Positions 18,305 to 26,510 of a DNA stretch of 36,613 nucleotides are shown piece after piece. Made by a program: the position numbers and the translations under genes. Positions within the stretch are counted from its first letter, which is position 1. The number at the start of each line of letters is the position of its first letter. The notes under the pieces were generated by a model. That model was not told the origin of the DNA. It made no database searches and saw only the letters and a list, made by a program, of their open reading frames with translations. Source of the DNA: Candidatus Ruthturnera sp. (GTDB lineage Bacteria; Pseudomonadota; Gammaproteobacteria; PS1; Pseudothioglobaceae); contig JAUVOQ010000011.1 in the NCBI GenBank assembly GCA_030599095.1, positions 1 to 36,613 of the forward strand, written 5' to 3'.

Positions 18305-20356
18305 TTATTCTTTTTTAATATCACCACCAACAGTTCGGGCGATTATTAAAGGTGCTATTTTACTTGCGCCATTATTAGTTAACATTTTCCCAATCTCTTT
18401 AATTGTTGCACCGCTATCAAAAATATCATCAAAAATAATAACATTTTTACCATTTATTTGTTCAGGATTATTGAGCGTAAACTTTCCTGCAACATTGTCT
18501 CTTTTTAAATAGCCATTTTCAAATACTTTTTGTGGTTGTGTTTCTCCTATTTTTACAAGATTATGTGAAATAGGAACTTTCAAAACCCTTGAAATTTTTT
18601 CTGCAAAATTCTTAACTAAGTCTCCTGATTCAGTAGGTGGTACATATACAATTAAATCAAATGGCTCTTGTCCGTATTGTTTCCGAAATGCTTTTAATGT
18701 CAATTTAAGTAAAAAGTCAGGGAAATCTCCTCCGTTATGATATTTGCATCTGTTAAGAGTTGCTCCAACATTTGATATGCCATAATAACTTGAAGCAATT
18801 CCATTCACGATATTAGAACTTCTACTTTCAACTTTTAAAATAGGAAAATAAGTTTCTCTAAAATCAGATAGTACTTTGACCGTTCCAGGTTTCGGATTGG
18901 AAATTAATTTTTGAAGATTTGTATTGTCACAATTTTCAATTTTGTTAGGAATCATATCACCAAGATATTCACACAAAAATTTCATTCTTGAAGTATTTAA
19001 ATTAACATATTCAAGCATTGATTCAAGCTCTTTTAGTTTTAATTCTCTCAATTCTTCAAATGTATTTATATTCAACTCAGGCGCATCAAATTGGTATTCA
19101 TATTTTTTTGACTGACCATATATCACTTCTTTAATAATTCCTTGTTCTATTAAGTCTGCTTTTATCACTCTTACCTGAGTTTGTTTAAGGTTTGTCGCTT
19201 TCATTATTTGGCATTCACCCAATTGCTCATCTTTAACAGCATTAATAACTTTATTGTATTTATTTAAACTTGGTCGTCCACCATCAATGAATGCTTTGGG
19301 AAGTTTATAATCCTCTTCTATTCCTTTATTGTCTTTTGAAGAATTATAAAATAAAATTATAGTTGTTGGCTTTCCATCTCTGCCTGCTCTCCCTATTTCT
19401 TGATAATAATGAATTGGTGATGCGGGAATTTGAGTATGAACTATAAACCTAATATCGGGTTTATCAATTCCCATTCCTAAGGCATTAGTTGAAATAACTG
19501 CCTTCCACCTATTTGCCATTAAACCATTTTCAACTTTTTTTCTTGTTTCACCGTCAAGACCTGCGTTATATTCGGTGGTATTTATTTTAAGGTAATTGAA
19601 CCAACGTGAGTATATTTCTGTATTAACTCTTGTTCCTGTATAAATTATTCCCGTTCCCTCAATATTATTTAGGTTTTCAGCAAGCCAAATTAATTTTTCA
19701 TCTTCTGATTTTACATTGATAACAAATAATTCAAAATTATCTCTGATTAGCCGTCCTCTTAATGTTGTAATATCGTTAGATATTTGTTTTTCAACATCAA
19801 TCTGCACCCTTTTTGTTGCAGTTGCTGTGGTCGCTAAAACAGGCATGTTTTTAGGTAGCAACTGAATTAAGTTAGTAATCCTCCTAAAAGCTGGACGAAA
19901 ATCGTGCCCCCAAACTGAAATTGTATGAGCTTCATCAATGACAATCATTGACAAATCCATTTGTCTTGTAGCTTGTATCCACTCTTGATTTTCTTGTCTT
20001 TCAGGTGCTATGTATAAAATTTTTAATTTACCATTAATTGCGTCTTGAATAGTTTGTGAGTTTTCTTCTTGCGTTTGTTCTGAATTTATAAACTTAGCAC
20101 TAATTCCATTTTCCAAAAGCCCTTTAACTTGATCGCGCATTAATGCAATCAGTGGTGAAAATATGATTGTTAAACCTTTAAATTGTATAGCTGGAAATTG
20201 AAAGCATAATGATTTTCCAAATCCTGTTTTTTCGATTAGAAGAACTTTTTTGCCTTGAAATAGCAAGTCAATAGTTTCCCATTGTTCATCATAGAACCCG
20301 TCAAATCCAAAAATCCGTTTTAGTTTTATTTCAGCTTGTTGTCTATTTCTATTCAT
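18305..20356 (-). CDS. RecQ-like helicase fused to a phosphoribosyltransferase domain
   Basis: 683 residues from ATG 20356, which has GGAGG 8 nt upstream; a TTG at 20371 is less likely. The superfamily 2 helicase core shows Walker A EKTGFGKS (42-49), DEAH (141-144), ATTATATKR (175-183) and motif VI QEIGRAGRDG (319-328), all RecQ-like. A winged-helix-like stretch follows (about 375-425). The RecQ zinc cluster is reduced to Cys462 and Cys476. The C-terminal region is a type I phosphoribosyltransferase with the PRPP loop VIIFDDIFDSGAT (639-651) and an upstream VYVPPTESGD segment, reminiscent of ComFC. Probably a DNA-stimulated helicase gated by a nucleotide ligand. It ends one base before dprA. 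Confidence 0.88.
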   Translation of the reverse strand: MNRNRQQAEIKLKRIFGFDGFYDEQWETIDLLFQGKKVLLIEKTGFGKSLCFQFPAIQFKGLTIIFSPLIALMRDQVKGLLENGISAKFINSEQTQEENSQTIQDAINGKLKILYIAPERQENQEWIQATRQMDLSMIVIDEAHTISVWGHDFRPAFRRITNLIQLLPKNMPVLATTATATKRVQIDVEKQISNDITTLRGRLIRDNFELFVINVKSEDEKLIWLAENLNNIEGTGIIYTGTRVNTEIYSRWFNYLKINTTEYNAGLDGETRKKVENGLMANRWKAVISTNALGMGIDKPDIRFIVHTQIPASPIHYYQEIGRAGRDGKPTTIILFYNSSKDNKGIEEDYKLPKAFIDGGRPSLNKYNKVINAVKDEQLGECQIMKATNLKQTQVRVIKADLIEQGIIKEVIYGQSKKYEYQFDAPELNINTFEELRELKLKELESMLEYVNLNTSRMKFLCEYLGDMIPNKIENCDNTNLQKLISNPKPGTVKVLSDFRETYFPILKVESRSSNIVNGIASSYYGISNVGATLNRCKYHNGGDFPDFLLKLTLKAFRKQYGQEPFDLIVYVPPTESGDLVKNFAEKISRVLKVPISHNLVKIGETQPQKVFENGYLKRDNVAGKFTLNNPEQINGKNVIIFDDIFDSGATIKEIGKMLTNNGASKIAPLIIARTVGGDIKKE

Positions 20357-20672
20357 TTGCTTAGCCTCCAATCCAAAAAATAAAAATTAAAAAAACGCAG
20401 AAACCCCAGTTGGTATAATGGTTTCAACCAAAAACCCTTTCACCCATTGGGTGAAAACACAAAAGACAACCCCATCTCTTTTATACACAACCAAACTTTA
20501 CTGCGTTTATGAATAGTTTAAACGACAAACTTGATACGACCAATGAACTTTTAACTGCTCGTATTGGATTGCTTGCCACTGCCCATACAATCAACACTGG
20601 ATAGAATTGATTTAATAATGTCTGGATTTAGTGGTAATAGACTGTCTTATAAGATGTTGGTATTAATGTAAG
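20357..20672 (-). other. Non-genic stretch upstream of the helicase module
   Basis: It contains the GGAGG Shine-Dalgarno of the helicase gene, an A/T-rich tract and the palindrome at 20438-20456. Two short overlapping plus-strand ORFs are present: 20418-20516 (32 codons, MVSTKNPFTHWVKTQKTTPS onward) and 20509-20604 (31 codons, MNSLNDKLDTTNELLTARIG onward). Neither has a clear Shine-Dalgarno or a recognised family; together they might be remnants of one frameshifted gene. Confidence 0.4.
20438..20456. promoter_or_regulatory. Palindrome, possible operator of the recQ-dprA module
   Basis: TTTCACCCA-T-TGGGTGAAA: two perfect 9-bp arms around one base, about 80-100 bp upstream of the helicase ATG. 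The symmetry suits a dimeric repressor. No regulator gene is adjacent, and no strong promoter could be fixed nearby, so function is inferred. Confidence 0.35.
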
Positions 20673-20789
20673 TTAGTCCCTTAATGATTGGGTTTTGAGC
20701 AATTCCTTGATCAAGGTGATGGCATACGGCATACCTGAAGCACCTGTTAATGCAATAGAGATAGGTTTTATAGATTGGGTATCATTTTG
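20673..20789 (-). pseudogene. ubiX: N-terminal remnant of ubiX (flavin prenyltransferase)
   Basis: Downstream of and overlapping the end of mpl, a minus-strand frame without ATG, GTG or TTG reads SIKPISIALTGASGMPYAIT, LIKELLKTQSLRD, then stops at 20673. The TGASG flavin-binding loop at the N-terminus followed by a Y-x-x-x-LI helix is typical of UbiX, and mpl-ubiX adjacency is known from Pseudomonas. Only about 30 of roughly 200 codons remain. UbiX makes prenylated FMN for the UbiD step of ubiquinone synthesis, so an intact copy is expected elsewhere in the genome. Confidence 0.65.
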
Positions 20790-22075
20790 TTAAAAATATC
20801 ATCAAAACCACCATTTGACATCACCACAAAGTGGCCATGATTAATAGAGCTAAGGTGATTTACAATGCCATCAACAGAGTCAAACAAATAAGTTGAGTGA
20901 TTGTTTTTAAACAAGGCATCAATATCCCAATCGCAATGCTTGGGTCGTAGTATTAAGGCTTGATTGGTATTTTTAAGCGCATCCACTAAAGTTTGCTGAT
21001 GCACGCCAGATTGCATGGTATTAGACCTTAACTCCAAAATAGCAATAATAGGCTCATCAGCCACCTTTGCACGTAAACCCTTAATCGTTGTTTTAATGGC
21101 GCTAGGATGATGGGCAAAGTCATCATACAAAGTAATGGACTCAGTTTGATGTTTGACCTCCAAACGACGTTTCACGCCTTTAAAGTTGCTTAATGCCTCG
21201 CAAGCCACATCAATTGGCACGCCAACGTGATGTGCGCTATAAATAGCGCACAATCCATTTTCCATATTATGCTCGCCTAATAAATGCCACGATACCTGAC
21301 CATCCTCAACATTAAATTTTGTACCTGTTTTTGTATTTGTCAGCGTTTGAGTTGGTAAAACTTGCTTCTCAGACCAAATGCCCTGCTTAAGTAGCGCCTT
21401 AATATTTGTATTATTTTGTGGGTAAATAACCAAGCCATTGCTAGGTATGGTGCGAATCAAATGGTGGAATTGTTTTTGAATATCTTCGAGTGAGTTAAAA
21501 ATATCCGCATGGTCAAATTCTAAATTATTAATCACCAATGTTCTTGGGTGGTAATGAACAAACTTAGAGCGTTTGTCAAAAAAAGCCGTATCGTACTCAT
21601 CAGCCTCAATCACAAAAAAGTTAGCATCAGTTAAACGTGACGACACCCCAAAATTTTGTGCAACCCCGCCAATTAAAAAACTAGGATGATAACCAGCAAA
21701 TTCAAGTATCCAAGTTAGCATACTGGCTGTGGTGGTTTTGCCATGAGTGCCTGACACACCAAGCACCCATTTATCATGCAATATGTTTTCGCTTAGCCAT
21801 TGTGCACCTGAGGTATACGGATATTGCTGGGTGAGTATTTCCTCCACGCAAGCATTACCACGAGACAGAGCATTGCCAATAATAAATAAATCGGCTTTGG
21901 GTAAATCTTTAACTTTGTAGTTTTGTGTATAGCCAATATTTTGCTCATTAAGTTGGGTGCTCATTGGTGGGTAAACGCCCTGATCCATCCCAGTGACTTG
22001 ATGCCCCATTTGCTTGGCAAGCAAAGCGAGTGAGCCCATAAATGTACCAGCAATGCCAAGAATATGAATGTGCAT
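20768..22075 (-). CDS. mpl: UDP-N-acetylmuramate:L-Ala-gamma-D-Glu-meso-DAP ligase
   Basis: Mpl reattaches the tripeptide recovered from old peptidoglycan to UDP-MurNAc, a cytoplasmic recycling step. It is 435 residues, close to the family size of about 450. Visible are the N-terminal Rossmann start [20 protein letters not shown], the Mur ligase ATP loop VSGTHGKTTTASML (107-120), the central motif VIEADEYDTAFFDKRSKF and DDFAHHPSAIKTT in the C-terminal domain. The DEYDTAFFDKRSK segment separates Mpl from MurC. The ATG overlaps the msrB stop (TAATG), so the two are co-translated. Confidence 0.94.
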   Translation of the reverse strand: MHIHILGIAGTFMGSLALLAKQMGHQVTGMDQGVYPPMSTQLNEQNIGYTQNYKVKDLPKADLFIIGNALSRGNACVEEILTQQYPYTSGAQWLSENILHDKWVLGVSGTHGKTTTASMLTWILEFAGYHPSFLIGGVAQNFGVSSRLTDANFFVIEADEYDTAFFDKRSKFVHYHPRTLVINNLEFDHADIFNSLEDIQKQFHHLIRTIPSNGLVIYPQNNTNIKALLKQGIWSEKQVLPTQTLTNTKTGTKFNVEDGQVSWHLLGEHNMENGLCAIYSAHHVGVPIDVACEALSNFKGVKRRLEVKHQTESITLYDDFAHHPSAIKTTIKGLRAKVADEPIIAILELRSNTMQSGVHQQTLVDALKNTNQALILRPKHCDWDIDALFKNNHSTYLFDSVDGIVNHLSSINHGHFVVMSNGGFDDIFNKMIPNL

Positions 22076-22443
22076 TATGAAGGCTTAAAATCAAGTGAGG
22101 CAGAGTTGATACAATAGCGATTGCCACTTGACGTAGGGCCATCAGGGAAAACATGTCCAAGATGGGCATCGCAATTAGCGCACCTTGCTTCAACACGACT
22201 CATGCCATGTGAGTCATCAGTGATTAACTTAACACTGTTAGATTTTAAAACATCAGAAAAACTGGGCCAACCCGTGCCTGAATCAAACTTAGTATTGGAT
22301 GAAAATAAAACTTGATGACAACAAATACAAAGATAATTTCCTTGTTCTTGATGGTTGTAATATTTGCCAGTAAACGGCACCTCAGTGCCTGCTTGTTGCG
22401 TGACTTTAAACTGCTTTGGGGTTAGTTTTTTATCCAAATCCAT
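22075..22443 (-). CDS. msrB: Peptide-methionine (R)-S-oxide reductase
   Basis: MsrB repairs oxidised methionine (R form) in proteins. It is 122 residues with the zinc pairs Cys39/Cys42 and Cys88/Cys91 and the catalytic Cys111 in [20 protein letters not shown] (53-62) and [10 protein letters not shown] are also conserved. A minus-strand TATAAT at 22455-22450 puts the predicted transcript start at or next to the ATG, and no Shine-Dalgarno is seen, so the mRNA may be leaderless. It forms a unit with mpl and is divergent from cca. Confidence 0.95.
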   Translation of the reverse strand: MDLDKKLTPKQFKVTQQAGTEVPFTGKYYNHQEQGNYLCICCHQVLFSSNTKFDSGTGWPSFSDVLKSNSVKLITDDSHGMSRVEARCANCDAHLGHVFPDGPTSSGNRYCINSASLDFKPS

Positions 22444-22483
22444 TAGGGTATTATATGGATAATTAGTTTATTTTTTCATCATT

Positions 22484-23578
22484 ATGAAAGTTTATTTAGT
22501 CGGTGGTGCAGTGCGTGATCAATTATTAGGCGTTGCTGATGAGCACACTGAAAAAGATTGGGTGGTCGTTGGCTCATCTTCTGAACAAATGCTAGACCTT
22601 GGCTATCGTCAAGTGGGTAAAGATTTCCCTGTATTTTTACATCCAGGTACACAAGAAGAGTATGCCCTGGCAAGGCTGGAGCGAAAAGTAGGCGCTGGAT
22701 ATAAAGGCTTTAAGTTTGACACATCAAGCCAAGTCACGCTAGAACAAGACCTTTCTCGTCGTGACTTAACCATTAATGCAATGGCACGAAAAGCAGGCGA
22801 ACTATTTGACCCATTTAATGGTCAAAAAGACCTAAATAATGGTATTTTACGCCACGTGTCTGACGCCTTTAGCGAAGACCCAGTGCGGGTGTTACGTGTG
22901 GCTCGATTTGCAGCACGCTTTAAAAAGTTTGGCTTTAAAGTAGCGCACCAAACCCACCAACTAATGAGCCAAATGGTTGCCTCAGGCGAGGTAGATACCC
23001 TTACCCCTGAACGTGTGTTTAAAGAACTTAACAAAGCCTTGTCATACGAAACGCCATCAGCTTTTTTTAAAGTATTGACTGCTTGTAGCGCCTATCAAAA
23101 AGTTTTCCCCAGCCTTGATAATCAAGCACACCAAAATCACAGCAATTCATTTGAGTTTTTAGATAATCTTAATACTAATAAGGGGCATATTAAGTTCTCT
23201 ATTTGGCTTAAAGATGAGAGCAGACGTAATATTAAAGCCTTATGCAACACCATTAAATGTCCTAAACAATATCAACAATTATCCGAACTTGTTAGTCAAT
23301 TTTACCAATTTTCACAGGATTTCACTGGTCGATCAAGTAACGAAGTATTTGACTTTTTCACCAAAACTGATGCGCTTAGACGCAAAGATAGATTTGAAGA
23401 GTTACTCACTACATTTCAACTACTAGCGATTGATATTGCACCCATTAAACATTTAAGAGATTTACTTAAAGATATTGATGTATCTAAACTAGATAAGTCA
23501 GATATTGGAAAGGCCATTCAAATAGAGAAAAAATTAATCATTAATTCGTTTCTGAACTTATACAACATCTCATTGTAA
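22484..23578 (+). CDS. cca: CCA tRNA nucleotidyltransferase (class II, HD motif lost)
   Basis: Adds or repairs the 3' CCA of tRNAs. It is 364 residues, shorter than E. coli Cca (412). The nucleotidyltransferase head is intact: YLVGGAVRDQLLG (4-16), EKDWVVVG (23-30), DLSRRDLTINAMA and the DPVRVLRVARFAARF template helix. In the C-terminal half the HD phosphohydrolase motif of the E. coli enzyme (CHDLGKG) is not present; the equivalent place reads KFSIWLKDESRR. Synthesis should be retained, but the phosphatase/phosphodiesterase activity of HD-containing Cca is probably absent. No Shine-Dalgarno is evident. Confidence 0.93.
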   Translation: MKVYLVGGAVRDQLLGVADEHTEKDWVVVGSSSEQMLDLGYRQVGKDFPVFLHPGTQEEYALARLERKVGAGYKGFKFDTSSQVTLEQDLSRRDLTINAMARKAGELFDPFNGQKDLNNGILRHVSDAFSEDPVRVLRVARFAARFKKFGFKVAHQTHQLMSQMVASGEVDTLTPERVFKELNKALSYETPSAFFKVLTACSAYQKVFPSLDNQAHQNHSNSFEFLDNLNTNKGHIKFSIWLKDESRRNIKALCNTIKCPKQYQQLSELVSQFYQFSQDFTGRSSNEVFDFFTKTDALRRKDRFEELLTTFQLLAIDIAPIKHLRDLLKDIDVSKLDKSDIGKAIQIEKKLIINSFLNLYNISL

Positions 23579-23610
23579 ATTCTGTTTTAATTGTTGTATG
23601 TGTTGTATAA
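23558..23610. repeat. Inverted repeat at the end of cca
   Basis: Arms TTATACAACA (23558-23567) and TGTTGTATAA (23601-23610), perfect over 10 bp, spaced by 33 nt and spanning the cca stop. It is AT-rich and without a T-tract, so a weak terminator or chance. Confidence 0.3.
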
Positions 23611-23871
23611 CGAATCAATTTATTATCGCTACCCGTCAGATTCAACTACTCTGCGACTGCATCTAACTATTAATATGAAGGAATATTTTCCTTATATTGT
23701 GATATTAAAATGAAGCTGTGCAGAAAAAGAAAATATAGTTTTTACCCAATATACAATATTAAAAATATCCACATTTATGTACAACTTAATTTAAATTTCA
23801 CATCATGGTAACAGATAAAAACTCGTTATTAGGTGAATGTATGATTGAGGGTAGGACAAGAGGTTGAGTGA
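23611..23871. other. Intergenic region with no gene seen
   Basis: Between the convergent cca and the AddB-like gene. It contains a small imperfect hairpin (AAGGAA / TTCCTT around 23677-23692) and very A/T-rich sequence; a 12-codon ORF (MKEYFPYIVILK) is judged to be chance. Confidence 0.5.
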
Positions 23872-26346
23872 TTATTTTTCCACACGACAAAACAAGTCAA
23901 ACTCACAATAATCACAGGCATTTTTGTTAGGTAAGACGGTAGCAATGCCATTTTGAAAATCAAAACTGGCAGTATTTAAGGTTTGTTTCCAGATTTTAAG
24001 TTGTTCGTCCCAGTCTTGGCATTTGCCTTTGTATTTGGATTGTTTGGGTAGGGAATCTGGGTCTTTTGACAGACCTTTGAAGCTGATTTTGTTTGAGGCT
24101 AGTTCAATAAAAGCAGCGCCTTGAACATTGTTGGTGAGGGTGTAAATGGGGAGTTGTGGCTCACTGATGGCGTTGCCACACCAACTGGCAATTGAAGTAG
24201 CGCCTGTTTTGTAATCGAAGATGATTTTGTCGCCATTGCTCATTTGGTCAAGTCTATCTAGTCGGGTTTCAAATTCTAAATTAGCAATATTAGCGGTGAT
24301 GTTTTGTTCGGTTGCTAGTACACAAAAATCTTCTCTGAGTTTGTCGGCTTCAATGAAAGTGTGAACAAGATGAGAGAGTCTGAGTTTTTCTATTTTTTTA
24401 AAACCAGAATTTGGATGGCGTCTGAGAGCGACGTTTATTTTATTAAGAATAAGGCTGTCAAGTTCCTTGGCGCTAAGGGCTAGGAGTTGTTCTTTTGAGG
24501 TAATTTCTCGATAAATATATTCTAAGGTGTTGTGAATAATATTGCCTTGTTCTAATCGGTTCATACCGATGTGTGGCGCATCGAAACTTGGGGTATTTAG
24601 CCGATGTGCAAAACCCTTGAAAGCGCAGGCCATTTGGTCTTTTAAAATGCGAACACCTGATTTAACTTTGAGTTTTTCTAAATGGGTTGTGTGGGTGTCA
24701 TCAATAGACTCTAGCGTAATGGGGGATATTTTTTGAATATGATTTGTGTTAATGGTTGGGCTAAACGCTACCAGTGGCGAGGGTAATTGTTCGCTTTCAA
24801 GGCATGTTAATGCATAGGAAAAAACGACCTTGTCGGCAAGTGAGCTTAAACTTTCCAGTGTGTTTTTAGCGTCAGTTGCAATCAGTTCGTAGTTTGTGTG
24901 CGGGATTTGGTGTTTTGTGCTGATATCAGCAGCAATAAAGCGAGGCGAATTGAGTCGTGCAGGTAGGAATTGGTTGGTCATGCCCAGCACCCAAGCCTCG
25001 TCAAAATATAAGCCTTGTGCTTCTAAAGCACCCAGAATTTGAATATTGGTTTTGCTTGCCTGTGCTTGGAAAATCACTTGCGTGGTTAGATTATTTAACT
25101 GCGTGATGGCAGATTGAACGCTAACTTTAGCGTCATAAAGTGAGAGTCGATTAAGCCCCAAACTGGTTTGTAAGTATTTGTTAAATAGTTGATATTCGGT
25201 ACTACTTAGGTTTCTATCAGTGGCAAAACCCCAAGTTTTAAGCGTGCTGTTAAAGGCTAAAAGGTGGGATTCAAGCGTGTTATTGGTTGACTTTTCACAC
25301 TTAATATTGTCAATAATGGCTTTTAATATTGGGCATTTGGACAAAGCCTTATCAATTTTGTCCAAACCAAATTCATCAACTGATAAAGCCAAAACTTGGT
25401 TCATTAACAAATTTCTGGCTGATCTTTCTTGTTGGTAGCCAGAGACATAAACGCAAGTGGCGATTTGGTTAAACAATGTGCTTTGAATTTTGTTGCATTG
25501 TAATTGCGTAGATAGTGTCAAAATTGACAGCAAATCTTGAATGAGGGGGTATTGATTTAAACGCAAGCCTAAAGATATATTGTAGGATTTTTGCCCAATT
25601 TCAGTGAGTAAATCATCAAACACCTGATCAAAAATAGAACTTAATTGATGTTGTATATTATTAAGTTGCGGGCTAACAATAACGACTGATTTGTCAGAAT
25701 TATTATCAAAGTGTGCTTTTGCCCATTTAGCGGCTTTAAAGATTTCACTGGTGGTGGTGTCAAAAGTCAGGGCTGATATATGGTGAGAATTGAGAGCACT
25801 AATTTGTTGATATCCGATTGTATCAAACAAAAGTTGCTGCTGAGGCGTTAGGGTTTTAAAACCATATATATGAAGTTTGGTAATTAGCGTGTCAGCCTCA
25901 ATAATCAAATTTGGCAAGTTGTGTAAATCAATCAAACCTAGGGTTGATTTGGTGTTTTTATAGGCATTAATCCAAGTGCTGAACAATTCTGATGAGCGTA
26001 TTTTCGAGCGAGTTAACTCGGATAAATCAATTAAATGATTGGCGCAATAATCATTATTTTTAACCACTTCATCTAGCAGGCGTTGGTCTGTGTTTTGTCC
26101 TAGTTTTTGCATGGATTGCTTGATAAGGTGCCTTGACTCAATCTGGTCAATAAATCGCAAATTTGAATTGGGGCTAATTTGGCGCCAAGTGTGGCGTAAA
26201 TATTGTTCCCAAGATAAGATTTTTGGCAGTTGGGTATTGCCGTGTTGAGTGGCAAAGGTTTTTTTAAAAGCCAGTACTTGTCGGTTATTGGCTAAAACAA
26301 CCGTATCTTTAGCGTTAAGCTTGGCTAAATTGGCATTAATCAACAT
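23872..26346 (-). CDS. AddB-like PD-(D/E)XK nuclease, probable DNA repair protein
   Basis: 824 residues. The C-terminal third is a RecB/AddB-type nuclease: NRLEQGNIIHNTLEYIYRE, LEFETRLDRLDQM and the catalytic IIFDYKTGATS. It carries an iron-sulfur staple as in AddB: one cysteine in QMACAFKGFAHRL ahead of the nuclease core and a C-terminal CDYCEFDLFC (C-x2-C-x5-C). The N-terminal region is an inactivated UvrD-like helicase part without a Walker A motif. This matches the gammaproteobacterial family annotated as probable DNA repair protein. No recognisable Shine-Dalgarno precedes the ATG, and the start region carries one arm of an inverted repeat. No partner AddA/RecB helicase lies in this window. 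Confidence 0.82.
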   Translation of the reverse strand: MLINANLAKLNAKDTVVLANNRQVLAFKKTFATQHGNTQLPKILSWEQYLRHTWRQISPNSNLRFIDQIESRHLIKQSMQKLGQNTDQRLLDEVVKNNDYCANHLIDLSELTRSKIRSSELFSTWINAYKNTKSTLGLIDLHNLPNLIIEADTLITKLHIYGFKTLTPQQQLLFDTIGYQQISALNSHHISALTFDTTTSEIFKAAKWAKAHFDNNSDKSVVIVSPQLNNIQHQLSSIFDQVFDDLLTEIGQKSYNISLGLRLNQYPLIQDLLSILTLSTQLQCNKIQSTLFNQIATCVYVSGYQQERSARNLLMNQVLALSVDEFGLDKIDKALSKCPILKAIIDNIKCEKSTNNTLESHLLAFNSTLKTWGFATDRNLSSTEYQLFNKYLQTSLGLNRLSLYDAKVSVQSAITQLNNLTTQVIFQAQASKTNIQILGALEAQGLYFDEAWVLGMTNQFLPARLNSPRFIAADISTKHQIPHTNYELIATDAKNTLESLSSLADKVVFSYALTCLESEQLPSPLVAFSPTINTNHIQKISPITLESIDDTHTTHLEKLKVKSGVRILKDQMACAFKGFAHRLNTPSFDAPHIGMNRLEQGNIIHNTLEYIYREITSKEQLLALSAKELDSLILNKINVALRRHPNSGFKKIEKLRLSHLVHTFIEADKLREDFCVLATEQNITANIANLEFETRLDRLDQMSNGDKIIFDYKTGATSIASWCGNAISEPQLPIYTLTNNVQGAAFIELASNKISFKGLSKDPDSLPKQSKYKGKCQDWDEQLKIWKQTLNTASFDFQNGIATVLPNKNACDYCEFDLFCRVEK

Positions 26347-26347
26347 A

Positions 26348-26510
26348 GGAGACCACTCATCAACCCATCACAACTTATGAAAGACATAAAACAACATTTT
26401 TTTCATCCAAAAACTCATCAAATAACTGGCTATTTTCCTCATTTTTGGATGAAAAAAATACATTATTTTCTGTATACCCCTAAGTCGCACTGGGTTGATG
26501 AGTGACCTCC
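26348..26510. repeat. Nested inverted repeats between engB and the nuclease gene
   Basis: Outer arms: 26348-26367 (GGAGACCACTCATCAACCCA) against 26491-26510, 18 of 20 matching as reverse complements. Inner arms: 26396-26413 and 26442-26459, a perfect 18-bp pair centred on CATCC / GGATG with flanking A/T runs and a 28-nt loop. The outer right arm encodes the last part of EngB (GGHSSTQ region) and the left arm ends 2 bp from the nuclease ATG. Candidate MITE-like element or large terminator. Confidence 0.7.

Noticed and set aside
17171-20690. TAATGATTG present near both ends of the helicase module, as possible direct repeats of an insertion
   Set aside because: Only 9 bp of AT-rich sequence, offset from the likely boundaries; expected by chance.
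26396-26459. Inner inverted repeat read as a plain rho-independent terminator of engB
   Set aside because: The 28-nt loop is long and the stem is mostly A/T; a terminator role is possible but does not explain the outer arms, so it is listed as a repeat structure.
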